Below, piece by piece: positions 34,996-42,760 of a stretch of 64,000 nt of DNA. Source of the DNA: Bin80 sp965220935 (lineage in GTDB: Bacteria > Bacteroidota > Rhodothermia > Rhodothermales > Bin80). Below the pieces are notes generated by a model. It saw nothing but the letters and a program-made list of their open reading frames with translations. It ran no database searches and had not been told where the DNA came from. Within the stretch, counting starts at the first letter, position 1; the number at the start of each line of letters is the position of its first letter. The stretch spans positions 3,906,001 through 3,970,000 of the forward strand of contig OZ244857.1 in NCBI GenBank assembly GCA_965220935.1, read 5' to 3'. The position numbers and the translations under genes are program-made.

Positions 34996-36353
34996 AGTGA
35001 CGACGGTATTTCTAACCAGAGGAGCGTGCGGGTTTGTATTTGTCATTAAATCTCTGAGTGACTTGAGCATAGTTCTAATAGGATTAGAGAGTTAATTGAA
35101 ATATATCTCTGCGCATTGCAATCTGCAGGAGTACAGAGATTTTGTCCTGCACATGATAGGAGATATAGAATTAATTAGTGCCCGTCCAGAAAAGCATCTA
35201 ACAGCGCTGAATCGCCTATTCTGTATGGGTTTATAGATTCAAAATAAACGTTATTATGTTGCGAAGATTTTGCGGCCATTGTCTAGATTACGCGTTAGAG
35301 GTGCCAAAAATGGAAGTTTTCAGTATACACCCTGTCATTTGTTACCTTGAATTCACACATCTTAAGCGAAATGATCGGCGATAAATGTCATATAGAATAG
35401 GAACTTCAAAGAAAATTTTCTATTTCTGGACGGACGCTAATTAAGGGCGAATCCAGTGGTTGTTACAATCTTTGTTGAAGCGACCTCGGAATTTTGGAGT
35501 GGATTAAGAGATCTCTGACGTTCTCATATATTTGGGTTATAGACTCAGAAACGGGCAACCACACGGAAGATAATCTGATCCCTGCGCCAGAGTAGATCAG
35601 ATTTTACCCTAATACTGTTGCATCTAAATCTCCTATTGGTTTCTCAACACCTTCCCTAAGGATATTAATTATGTCAATTTGCCCTAAATCATTAACAGGT
35701 ATGCTCATACAGACACCAGTGAATTCTAATTCAATAAGAATAGATGTTTGTATTGCAGATACTGACATTCTGGCTTGAGAATCAAATAGTAGTACAAATA
35801 AATTCAATGCACTCAACCTAAAAAGAAAATGCGAGATATAAACCATTCTCATAGGTTTTTATGAAGTTCGCCTTCATAAGAATCTGCTACAATCAACCTG
35901 AGCCTCTTGCAAAAAACCGTCCTCTCAAAAATAGCTACACTTCTACTCAACTGAGGTCTGCAGTGTAGAGAATCTCATTAAAGCGCATTATATATACTGA
36001 GCAAAGGAGACTGGTTCTCAACCTTCTGTAATGATAAACATTTTCACAATTGTAACCATTAACAATATTCATTCTGGGTTATCGGCCATCGGTGAGGCAG
36101 AGTGGCAATTGATCTACGATTTACCACAGAAATATGTAGAATATGGCATCATCATGTGATAGCTCACGAAGACTCCGAATCCAGACTTAAAATTGCGTGT
36201 ATAGTGACAGAAGCCAATGGTCCCGACTCTAAAAAAGATTCGGATATTACCTGCGTCAAAATTTGGATGATACTTGATCTACATGGCTACTTCTACCAGA
36301 TTGGTAGTCTCATTGATTTTCAACAAATACCACAGCACTGATTCAGAAGGTTC
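34996..36353. other. Gene-poor stretch with a MITE-like repeat and two weak open frames
   Basis: About 1.36 kb without a recognisable gene. It contains the inverted-repeat element at 35171-35444 (described separately) and a lone copy of the terminal sequence GAGCCTCTTGCAA at 35900-35912 that also ends the element at 49775-49909. Two open frames, 35604-35852 on the minus strand (82 codons) and 36102-36341 on the plus strand (79 codons), show no family motif. I would not call them genes without homologues. The stretch looks like a graveyard of small insertions. Confidence 0.5.
35171..35444. repeat. MITE-like element with 22-bp inverted termini
   Basis: 274-bp unit with ends 35171-35192 and 35423-35444. 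The left end reads TTAATTAGTGCCCGTCC... and the complement of the right end reads TTAATTAGCGTCCGTCC..., with two mismatches over 22 bp. There is no coding capacity inside. If TTAA is the duplicated target, the repeats proper start at TTAG. Size and structure fit a miniature inverted-repeat element moved in trans. No matching full-length element is in the window. Confidence 0.65.
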
Positions 36354-37565
36354 TCAATCGATGGATGAAGTATTACTGGTTACGATTGAATTAAACCAAG
36401 ATCTCGCACTAGCTATCGCACTTAACGCGCAAGATGTATGTCCGCTCTGAGGGCTTGGGTCTATCAATGTTGCAATAGACCCAAATTTGCGAGCGGCATT
36501 CTGAGAATTTTCGATTGGAACGAGCGCATCCGCAGCACAATGATACAAACGGATAGGAGAGCGGGGGCTCCAGTTGATTAAATCATTCTCACGTAAACGT
36601 TGAATCATTTTATGATTCTCGTCTTCTTTGACCCTTTGTAGAACATCGCTACGAATAATCTGCACAGGTATTTTTGGCATCGCTGCATTGATCTCCGAAC
36701 TACTATGAGTTCCGTCAAATAATGGTGGTAGGGTTGTGTCATAGGGGCTTGCCAAAAAGTCAGATGGGCTCTCATAGAGGTCATACGCCTGATTATAACT
36801 CATTAGGATATAAGGTAGAAGATACGGTTGTCCGTAGGGTTCTCTACGAAGCATGAATTCAAACATCACCCCACTGAGATCATAAGGACCTGCCATCGGA
36901 GCTGAGGCCGCAATCTTAAACTCATTAGAATTATTTGCCTCAATAGCCCGATGCGTCGCCATAGTCACATAACCTCCTGCAGAATATCCTGCGAGATAAA
37001 CATCATGAGATACACTCCAAGGTTCAGTCATTGACCAGTGAACGACAGACCGTAACAGGTCTATGACAGTTGTCGCAGATATATCTGCAATTAGATAAGG
37101 ATGAAACTCTGTTGATGATCCTAACCCAACCATGTCTGGCATGACGGCCAGATACCCATCACCAGAAAATAGCATTCCTACAAGAATTTGCTCCAGATCA
37201 CCACTTGACGGCACCGATGACCGACTGACTGTCGTAACACTCTGAAACGAAACAATTGAAAACTCGCCAAGAATTGGTTGAGGAATGATCACTGCTCCAG
37301 AAGCCAGTGTGGACTCACCTTTCAGATTAGTGGTCATATACTCCATGATATAGATGGTCACCCCATATCTGGCCGTGACGGGAAGCCCAAAATCGTCAAA
37401 TATTTGATTAATCTCGTCAACGGAGTATCTGTGAATCTCATCAACCCGAACGATGCTCCCTCTTGCAGAAGTCCTCTCTGCGCTAATATCTGGGTCAGAA
37501 GCGTCACAACCCCACAGCACAATCAGTACCAGCGTTGCGACGACGATCCTTGATAAATTAATCAT
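36354..37565 (-). CDS. Secreted lipase/esterase lipoprotein
   Basis: About 403-aa alpha/beta hydrolase of the secretory lipase type. I set the start at the internal ATG at 37565, which gives a lipoprotein signal (VVATLVLIVLWGC); the frame extends 53 codons further into the neighbouring gene with no conserved content. Seen: the nucleophile elbow GYSAGGYV (Ser), APMAGPYDLSG, the late acid-region YHCAADALVPIE, and SGHTSC (His). It probably hydrolyses lipids or esters at the cell envelope. It overlaps the 3' end of the upstream glycoside-hydrolase-like gene by 8 bp, so the two lipoprotein genes are co-transcribed. Confidence 0.8.
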   Translation of the reverse strand: MINLSRIVVATLVLIVLWGCDASDPDISAERTSARGSIVRVDEIHRYSVDEINQIFDDFGLPVTARYGVTIYIMEYMTTNLKGESTLASGAVIIPQPILGEFSIVSFQSVTTVSRSSVPSSGDLEQILVGMLFSGDGYLAVMPDMVGLGSSTEFHPYLIADISATTVIDLLRSVVHWSMTEPWSVSHDVYLAGYSAGGYVTMATHRAIEANNSNEFKIAASAPMAGPYDLSGVMFEFMLRREPYGQPYLLPYILMSYNQAYDLYESPSDFLASPYDTTLPPLFDGTHSSSEINAAMPKIPVQIIRSDVLQRVKEDENHKMIQRLRENDLINWSPRSPIRLYHCAADALVPIENSQNAARKFGSIATLIDPSPQSGHTSCALSAIASARSWFNSIVTSNTSSID

Positions 37566-38643
37566 TGGATGTATACCAGTGACGTATAATATTTTCCGAG
37601 GGCTTGCCTTGAGGGGTGAAGCCGGTATTGGCTGTTCGTCGTCTTTCAAGATCTCCATGCCATTTCCATATGATGACACCACTGAACCATGGCTCATTCC
37701 AAAATTCATTAAAAAATGCTGCAAATAATCTGGCTTGAAGCTGATTGTTTAAAGCAGTCGTATAGAGTTCATCACGCGTTGGCCATCTCCATGGCTGGGC
37801 AGCGGCATCTTCAACATTTCGGTAGCCAAGCTCAGTAAACAGTATTGGTCGGTTGATCCGTGCTGATAGGTCGGATAACATTTTCTTATGTGGATCCCAT
37901 CCTTCTGCAAGGAGTGTCTCAGATGGATTGGGTTGGTCCGATAATTCAAAATATGCCTGTACACCGATGTAGTCCAACAAATCCCAAAACTGAATATCTT
38001 CGTACTCCTCCCACCAGTTTGCCGCATAGGTGAGTTCTCCGTCATAAACGGAGCGAACTTGTTTTATCATTGTCCTCCAGTACTGAGGGCGCTCATGTGC
38101 ACTTCTCGCAAGTTCAGTCCCAATCACAAGAATAGATGCTCCTATTTCTTGTGAGAGATGGGCATAATGCATCAGAAGTGCGGTGTAATCAGACTCCCAT
38201 GCTGCCCATTTGTCTTCTTCAATATAGCCAATCTCGTTTCGAGATTGCCCATTTACATTATACCCTCCAAGCCATAAATGCGGCTTTAAAATGATGTGGA
38301 GTCCTAAACTATCCGCTTTTAGTGACAGCTCTCTTACTCCTATGTCACTCTCACTGTACCATCGTGCGTCTGGATTCATGCGTATCTCTGTAGAAGCACT
38401 ACTACTCTGAAATCCAAACTGAACGAGTGTGATATGAGTGACCCCCAGTTTCTTGAGTTGCGGTAGCAAAGCTTCAGATGGTTTATTTCGCGCATCAAGG
38501 GTCACCGATTGAATCTTTGCCACACCTTCTCCAGACGGTCGACTTTTAGAAGTGCAGTTCACCTGTAGCATACAAATCCCCATCAGTACTATAATGCTTG
38601 CAATGATGGTGTAGGTTTTATCCTTCAACATCTGATGTATCAC
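37558..38643 (-). CDS. GH113-like glycoside hydrolase, lipoprotein
   Basis: 361-aa TIM-barrel protein with a lipoprotein signal (IIVLMGICMLQVNC). Seen: VTHITLVQFGFQ, GLHIILKPHLWLGGY, an IGTEL motif offering the acid/base glutamate, YAANWWEEYEDIQFWDLLDYIGVQAYF, and RPILFTELGYRN offering the nucleophile glutamate, then VIIWKWHGD. This arrangement matches GH113 and related mannanase-like families, so it may attack a beta-mannan-type glycan at the cell surface. The substrate is inferred from family only. First of two overlapping lipoprotein genes. The starting ATG may be four codons downstream. Confidence 0.72.
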   Translation of the reverse strand: MIHQMLKDKTYTIIASIIVLMGICMLQVNCTSKSRPSGEGVAKIQSVTLDARNKPSEALLPQLKKLGVTHITLVQFGFQSSSASTEIRMNPDARWYSESDIGVRELSLKADSLGLHIILKPHLWLGGYNVNGQSRNEIGYIEEDKWAAWESDYTALLMHYAHLSQEIGASILVIGTELARSAHERPQYWRTMIKQVRSVYDGELTYAANWWEEYEDIQFWDLLDYIGVQAYFELSDQPNPSETLLAEGWDPHKKMLSDLSARINRPILFTELGYRNVEDAAAQPWRWPTRDELYTTALNNQLQARLFAAFFNEFWNEPWFSGVIIWKWHGDLERRRTANTGFTPQGKPSENIIRHWYTSND

Positions 38644-38976
38644 CTGAAGTCAAAATACCCATACAAAAGCGCATCCTTTCAGTTCCTAATTTCATAGTTA
38701 AATTTCTCATGCTCCGATTATAGATGCCAATTAATCTTATTCTGCAATTGTAATTTCATCAAACAGCGCGACGTTTCTGTTGATTTCGGGAGAATGACAC
38801 CGCAAGCTGGTAGCATGGCTATGAGGCGCCATTGATTAAGCGATGAATTTAGTCATGGAGCAGCAGTTGGCTGGTCTAGTGACTGCTCCGATTTCAAAAT
38901 TGTCAATCGCTCAAGATGGTCATAAATTTGCCTCTCGGTTGATCATGCTGCAGCACTTACCGCTCACGAACCACTT
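38644..38976. other. Gene-free stretch
   Basis: About 330 bases between the GH113-like gene (starting at its left edge, minus strand) and the end of the third AAA gene. It should contain the promoter of the lipoprotein pair. I see no RNA gene or repeat. Confidence 0.4.
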
Positions 38977-39741
38977 TTATGAGTCTTTTTCTGGTTTAGG
39001 CGACTCATACTCTATCTTCGGCATGTTAATCTGCTTTCTGCCATACTCTTCAATCAGCCATGTTTGCATTGAGGGAATCGGCACACCATAGCGCCCATCG
39101 TCCCCCTCATCAATGATTCCTTGCTCAAGTGCTTGTTTGAAGAGATTGTCTGATACTTCAGGAGGATATTCCTCATTAAGAATGGCTATAATTGATGTGC
39201 GTGTCGTAGTTCCACCAATTGGGAGATGGGCGAGAGATTGACGTTGCTCCCGGGTAATATCATGTGCCCGCTGTCTGTAATACATCGCCCGATGCTCCGA
39301 CCCCTTTTCAAGTACAATCCGCAAGCCATCGTCGGTCATTTGACGGTGATTGGACTTAAGATTACGAACTGCGGGTTTAACATAGGAAATGATGTGTTGT
39401 GGCCATCCATGCGTTTGTTCAGAGATGGACTCAATCCATGGAGTTGGATCATCTATCACTCCACCTGCTTCCGTGAGCCAATCTCGGATCACTTTATATT
39501 CTGAATCTTTATCCAATCGCCCCAGATTAATTAAAGATTCTCCTTCAAATCGTGATATGCCCAGTGAGTTAAAAGCAGACTCGGTCGTGCCAAGTCCAGC
39601 GGCCAGAAGAATGACTGGACGGCCTAACCGCCCATTATGAATCGCCTTGAGTACGTTGGCGGCAACCGTGTGCTGTTGACCAACTGGCTTGTTTGAACCT
39701 CCAAGCATTTGCGCCTCGTCCAAGATGAGAAGTAAAGGTTT
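38977..39741 (-). pseudogene. AAA/STAND-like ATPase paralogue 3, 3' part (split by transposon)
   Basis: C-terminal two thirds of a third AAA paralogue, from the Walker B motif (KPLLLILDEAQML) to the family end GVPIPSMQTWLIEEYG. The middle shows LLAAGLGTTE and HGWPQHIISYV. The reading frame breaks at 39741, where the transposon begins. The missing 5' part continues beyond the other end of the transposon at 42353: ...LKSGRK on the right side joins KPLLLIL on the left once one copy of the 8-bp duplication is removed. So a single gene was cut by the insertion. Confidence 0.88.
39734..39741. repeat. 8-bp target-site duplication, left copy (aaaggttt)
   Basis: aaaggttt immediately outside the left terminal repeat. 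It is identical to 42353-42360 outside the right one. Eight base pairs is the duplication length known for the IS1595 family. Confidence 0.93.
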
Positions 39742-39766
39742 GGGGATTATATACGTAATTACGCAA
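39742..39766 (+). repeat. Left terminal inverted repeat of the IS1595-type transposon
   Basis: 25 bp beginning GGGGATTATATACGTAAT. It pairs with 42328-42352 with one mismatch at the fourth base. Confidence 0.93.
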
Positions 39767-39783
39767 ACTATTTTTCAAAGAAT

Positions 39784-39921
39784 TTAACTCTGTTTCTTTT
39801 TTGACTGACGGGGCTGGGGAGGCATCTCAAACAGCGTCTTTGCCAGTATGTCGGCTTTTGCCTCAATGGTCTTACGATCCAGCTTCGGAGCAGGAGGTTT
39901 TTGGGGTTTAGGCTTTGGCAT
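39784..39921 (-). CDS. Small basic proline-rich protein (45 aa)
   Basis: A 45-codon frame from an ATG at 39921 to TAA at 39784, the last gene before the left end of the transposon. The protein is rich in lysine and proline: it begins MPKPKPQKPPAPKLDRK, has a central ADILAKTLFEMPPQP, and ends in a KKK-type tail. It lies 18 bp after the methyltransferase-HNH stop, in the spacing expected of co-transcription. I do not recognise a family. It could be a small regulator or partner of the methyltransferase-HNH protein. It could also be chance, but gene-like composition and spacing favour a real small gene. Confidence 0.5.
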   Translation of the reverse strand: MPKPKPQKPPAPKLDRKTIEAKADILAKTLFEMPPQPRQSKKKQS

Positions 39922-39939
39922 CTTAAAATAGTTGAAGAT

Positions 39940-41136
39940 TTACGCGGCTAAGCGAAGGCGTTCACGAAGATACTCCATACCACGACTTCCTTTGATCCGA
40001 TTACAATTCCCGCACAGTAATTGTAGATTGTCAATGTGATCAGTTCCACCTTTGCTTAAGGCAATAATGTGATCTACTTCAAAGTGGCGCATTTCAAAGT
40101 GAGTTCCACATTGAGGGTTAGCACAATAACCTTGTTGTTTTCCATACAATTTCTCCTTGTTTTCTGAGCAATTATATGGAGGTAACTTACCTAAGTCATT
40201 TCGTTGCGGAATATCGGTACGGTGAATGATATCTTCGTACAGACTTCCCTGAACCATTGAAATACGCTCTACTACTAAATCGGCTGCTTTCTCGGATATA
40301 TCAATACCAACCCAGTTACGCCCATGATTGTGTGCTGCTACGCAGGTTGTCGCACATCCACAGAATGGATCAAACACCATATTCCCCTTGTTGCTGGATG
40401 CATGAATAATTCGATCCAAAAGGGCTAACGGCTTTTGAGTTGGATAACCTGTTCGTTCCATTGACTGGCTATTTAAGCTATTAAATTCAGTCTCTTGCAC
40501 ATATGTCCAGACATCATCGCAAGTAACTCCTTCGTCTAAATAATATCGTTTAGATCCCCGTTTTAGATTCTTGTCCCAGTTTCCACCCCAGAGAAATTTT
40601 CTTCCATCAGAATCTACCTGATTGTATCTGTCTGGGTTTGTTACAGGTTTTCCTAGGCGGTTGAATGTAAATTCTCGACCTTTCGTATAGAGAAAAATTA
40701 TATCATGTTTTCTTCCGAAACGCTTACTGCCCTTCGTTCCAGCCTGATAATGCCACACGATTTCATTTCTAAAATTCTTCCTACCGAAAATAGCATCCAT
40801 AATCAGTTTCAAGTAATGACTCATAGTTGGATCACAATGTAGATAGATTGATGAAGTCGGCTTTAATAGACGCTTCATTTCCAGCAACCGAATTGCCATG
40901 TAGATGAGATAGGATTTATCGCTATCATTCATGGCTGCCATAAGCACACGCCATAGAGCGGGTTGCGGTTTTTCGATGGCGTCAAGCCATTCTATATCTA
41001 CATCATTTAGAGTCCATGTATCTTTGAAAGCTGCGCCAGCGGCTTTACTTCCAATCGGAGCTGCATAGTTTGCTTTACTGTTAAAAGGTGGATCAAGATA
41101 AATCAGGTCAATCGTGGCACTATTCATGCCACGCAT
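39940..41136 (-). CDS. Beta-class DNA methyltransferase fused to HNH nuclease
   Basis: 398 aa from the first usable ATG. It shows the order of a beta-class N6-adenine/N4-cytosine methyltransferase: catalytic motif DLIYLDPPFNS (DPPF 15-18) near the N-terminus and the SAM-binding FDPFCGCATT towards the C-terminus, with GYPTQKPLALLDRII between. A C-terminal HNH domain follows: CANPQCG, FEVDHIIALSKGGTDHIDNLQLLCGNCNRIKG, with the H and N residues and both cysteine pairs intact. The conserved N-terminus of the family (SNTIWTGDNLYI) lies just upstream but is separated from any start by an out-of-frame poly-C run, so this copy is either shortened or switched off. Carried as cargo of the IS1595-type transposon. 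Methylation and cleavage of the same site by one chain is possible but unproven. Confidence 0.85.
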   Translation of the reverse strand: MRGMNSATIDLIYLDPPFNSKANYAAPIGSKAAGAAFKDTWTLNDVDIEWLDAIEKPQPALWRVLMAAMNDSDKSYLIYMAIRLLEMKRLLKPTSSIYLHCDPTMSHYLKLIMDAIFGRKNFRNEIVWHYQAGTKGSKRFGRKHDIIFLYTKGREFTFNRLGKPVTNPDRYNQVDSDGRKFLWGGNWDKNLKRGSKRYYLDEGVTCDDVWTYVQETEFNSLNSQSMERTGYPTQKPLALLDRIIHASSNKGNMVFDPFCGCATTCVAAHNHGRNWVGIDISEKAADLVVERISMVQGSLYEDIIHRTDIPQRNDLGKLPPYNCSENKEKLYGKQQGYCANPQCGTHFEMRHFEVDHIIALSKGGTDHIDNLQLLCGNCNRIKGSRGMEYLRERLRLAA

Positions 41137-41182
41137 GATGTACAGGTTATCACCTGTCCAAATCGTGTTGGATCGAAAATTA

Positions 41183-41193
41183 GGGGGGGGGGG
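41183..41193 (-). repeat. Poly-C (plus-strand G11) tract in the methyltransferase start region
   Basis: Eleven Gs on the plus strand (Cs in the coding sense) between an upstream ATG at 41206 and the conserved methyltransferase N-terminus. Read with 11 Cs, the frame from this ATG ends in TAA right after the tract. With 10 (or 13) Cs it runs MHITTPPPNFRSNTIW and onward into the methyltransferase. It is therefore a candidate ON/OFF slippage switch; sequencing error in the homopolymer is the alternative. Confidence 0.75.
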
Positions 41194-41280
41194 TGGTTAT
41201 ATGCATTACATGTAAATCAAAAGGAAGCTGTGAATATTTCCTTAGATTTTTCTGCAATATACCATATAAATTCGAATTAT

Positions 41281-42279
41281 TTATTTGACCGAAGCCCGTG
41301 CACCTGAATCCAAGCCATTATCTGCGATCAGATCCTTGTACCGAATTCTATTGCCAACCATATCCATAACCATGCTAACCATCTGGTCAATGGTGTCCAA
41401 TTCACGGATATTATGGCGTCCTGCAAATTCAAGTACATATCGGTTTAGATGCTTCTTGCTGAACTTGTGATAGGTACCTTTATGAGCACGCTTAATCATA
41501 CTCCAGAAACTTTCTATACCGTTGGTGTGAGCTAACCCTCGTACATACTCTTGAATAGAGTGATTGACAGCCTCATGGCGCCGATCCATGCCAATGTATG
41601 AACGGCTATCATCTGTGTATACCTGTGCATCTTCACTGGTGGATTCTTCAACAAATGTTTGCAACGTTTCGGCTTTTGTATCCTGAACAACCGTTGCTCT
41701 AACTTTATTGGTCTTACGATCTTTCATCCCTACTACTACCGATTTACCTGTCATTCCACGGCCAGTATCCTTTAACTCTTTACGTTTCTGATTACTCATG
41801 TTCTTGCGTTTCCCACCTATGCCTGTTTCGTCTACTTCAACGGGTCCTTCAAACTGTACATTCACGGAGATCATGGCTTCCCGTAATCTATGAGCCAAGA
41901 ACCAAGCACTTTTCTGCGTAATACCGAGATCCCTATGCAATTTCATGCTCGATACGCCTTTCAAATTGCATACATACAGATACATTGCAATAACCCAGTT
42001 TTGATAAGAAATCTTACTGGACTGCATGACTGTCAGAGTTTTGACGCTAAACCGCTCCCTGCAAATTCCACACCAGTAGGGCATGGGTTTTCTATTCTTG
42101 GCTTCCGTAACCCTGTCTCGGCACTTGCAGCGAGGGCAAACAGGTCCTTCACTTCCCCAGCGCTTTTGCTCTAACCACTTTTCAGCGGTGTCATTGTCAG
42201 GAAATATTCGGAATAACTCTGCCAAGGTGATTCCTTCGCGGTTATTCTTTCCGGGTGCATTTTTTGAACGTTTGTTCAT
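41281..42279 (-). CDS. IS1595-family transposase
   Basis: 332-aa transposase. An N-terminal zinc ribbon (C48, C51 in GPVCPRCKC; C70, C73 in YWCGIC) is followed by a helix-turn-helix-like stretch (VSSMKLHRDLGITQKSAWFLAHRLREAM) and an ISXO2-type catalytic domain. The DDNK-type residues are D150 in VEVDETGIGGKRK, D223/D224 in YTDDSRSY, N253 in HTNGIESFWS and K263 in MIKRAHKG. The frame is intact and the termini are present, so the element may still be active. It is the upstream gene of the transposon; the methyltransferase gene follows with about 75 bp in between. Confidence 0.95.
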   Translation of the reverse strand: MNKRSKNAPGKNNREGITLAELFRIFPDNDTAEKWLEQKRWGSEGPVCPRCKCRDRVTEAKNRKPMPYWCGICRERFSVKTLTVMQSSKISYQNWVIAMYLYVCNLKGVSSMKLHRDLGITQKSAWFLAHRLREAMISVNVQFEGPVEVDETGIGGKRKNMSNQKRKELKDTGRGMTGKSVVVGMKDRKTNKVRATVVQDTKAETLQTFVEESTSEDAQVYTDDSRSYIGMDRRHEAVNHSIQEYVRGLAHTNGIESFWSMIKRAHKGTYHKFSKKHLNRYVLEFAGRHNIRELDTIDQMVSMVMDMVGNRIRYKDLIADNGLDSGARASVK

Positions 42280-42327
42280 CAGATTGTGTATATGTTGGTT
42301 ATCTTATATACACGTGAGAAGGCAACA

Positions 42328-42352
42328 TTGCGTAATTACGTATATAATTCCC
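42328..42352 (-). repeat. Right terminal inverted repeat of the IS1595-type transposon
   Basis: Read inward on the minus strand it begins GGGAATTATATACGTAAT. Partner of 39742-39766. It lies about 50 bp upstream of the transposase start. Confidence 0.93.
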
Positions 42353-42360
42353 AAAGGTTT
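42353..42360. repeat. 8-bp target-site duplication, right copy (aaaggttt)
   Basis: Identical to 39734-39741 on the other side of the transposon. Confidence 0.93.
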
Positions 42361-42605
42361 CCTCCCCGACTTGAGCACTTTTTTGATGGTTTCGGCAGAA
42401 TCCTTCACACTTATCTCAATGCTCCCAACCTCTGGTAGCCCTGCGTTCACCTTTCCACTAAGCTTTTTTAGTATGTTCCTATCTGGAATAGATTCGCGGA
42501 GGGTCTTAACATCCCAAAGAGCGGGCGCATCAATTTCAGCAGTTTTCCATTTTCGGTCCTCAGCAACCAGCCTCAGTTTATCAAGAAGTGCAGCAATTCC
42601 CACTA
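42353..42605 (-). pseudogene. AAA/STAND-like ATPase paralogue 3, 5' part
   Basis: Upstream remainder of the AAA gene split by the transposon: IAALLDKLRLVAEDRKWKTAEIDAP aligns with the residues after Walker A of paralogue 1 (TALLDKLSTEALTQNWQVATIKV), and the stretch ends ETIKKVLKSGRK at the insertion point. The FHGR entry motif and the Walker A loop itself are missing: homology fades at about 42605, in front of decayed transposase sequence. So this copy had already lost its ATP-binding loop, or lost it independently of the IS1595-type insertion. The first eight bases are the right copy of the target duplication. Confidence 0.82.
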
Positions 42606-42760
42606 AGTTTAAAACTTCCCACCATAGCGCACTTTGAGGCCTATTGTTAAACGTGAGTTTCGTAAACTATTTTGGTGAATTTTCGTCAGAAGAGCACATT
42701 TTGGACGTTATTACGACTCATCTGATCAAATAGGCATTTATTTGAAGACAATGGTTCTTC

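Larger units (their letters stand above)
39742..42352 (-). mobile_element. Complete IS1595-family transposon with methyltransferase-HNH cargo
   Basis: 2611-bp element with 25-bp terminal inverted repeats (39742-39766 and 42328-42352, one mismatch, starting GGGRATTATATACGTAAT) and a perfect 8-bp target duplication aaaggttt. Its genes all read leftward: an IS1595-type transposase, a DNA methyltransferase fused to an HNH nuclease, and a possible 45-aa protein. It is inserted in the third AAA gene. The perfect duplication and nearly perfect ends mean a recent transposition. The IS1595 family is known to include members with passenger genes. The outer 15 bp of its ends match those of the tnpB element at 25888-27280. 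Confidence 0.93.

Noticed and set aside
35604..35852. 82-codon minus-strand gene in the gene-poor region
   Set aside because: No motif, no convincing start context, and it sits among small insertion relics; likely chance.
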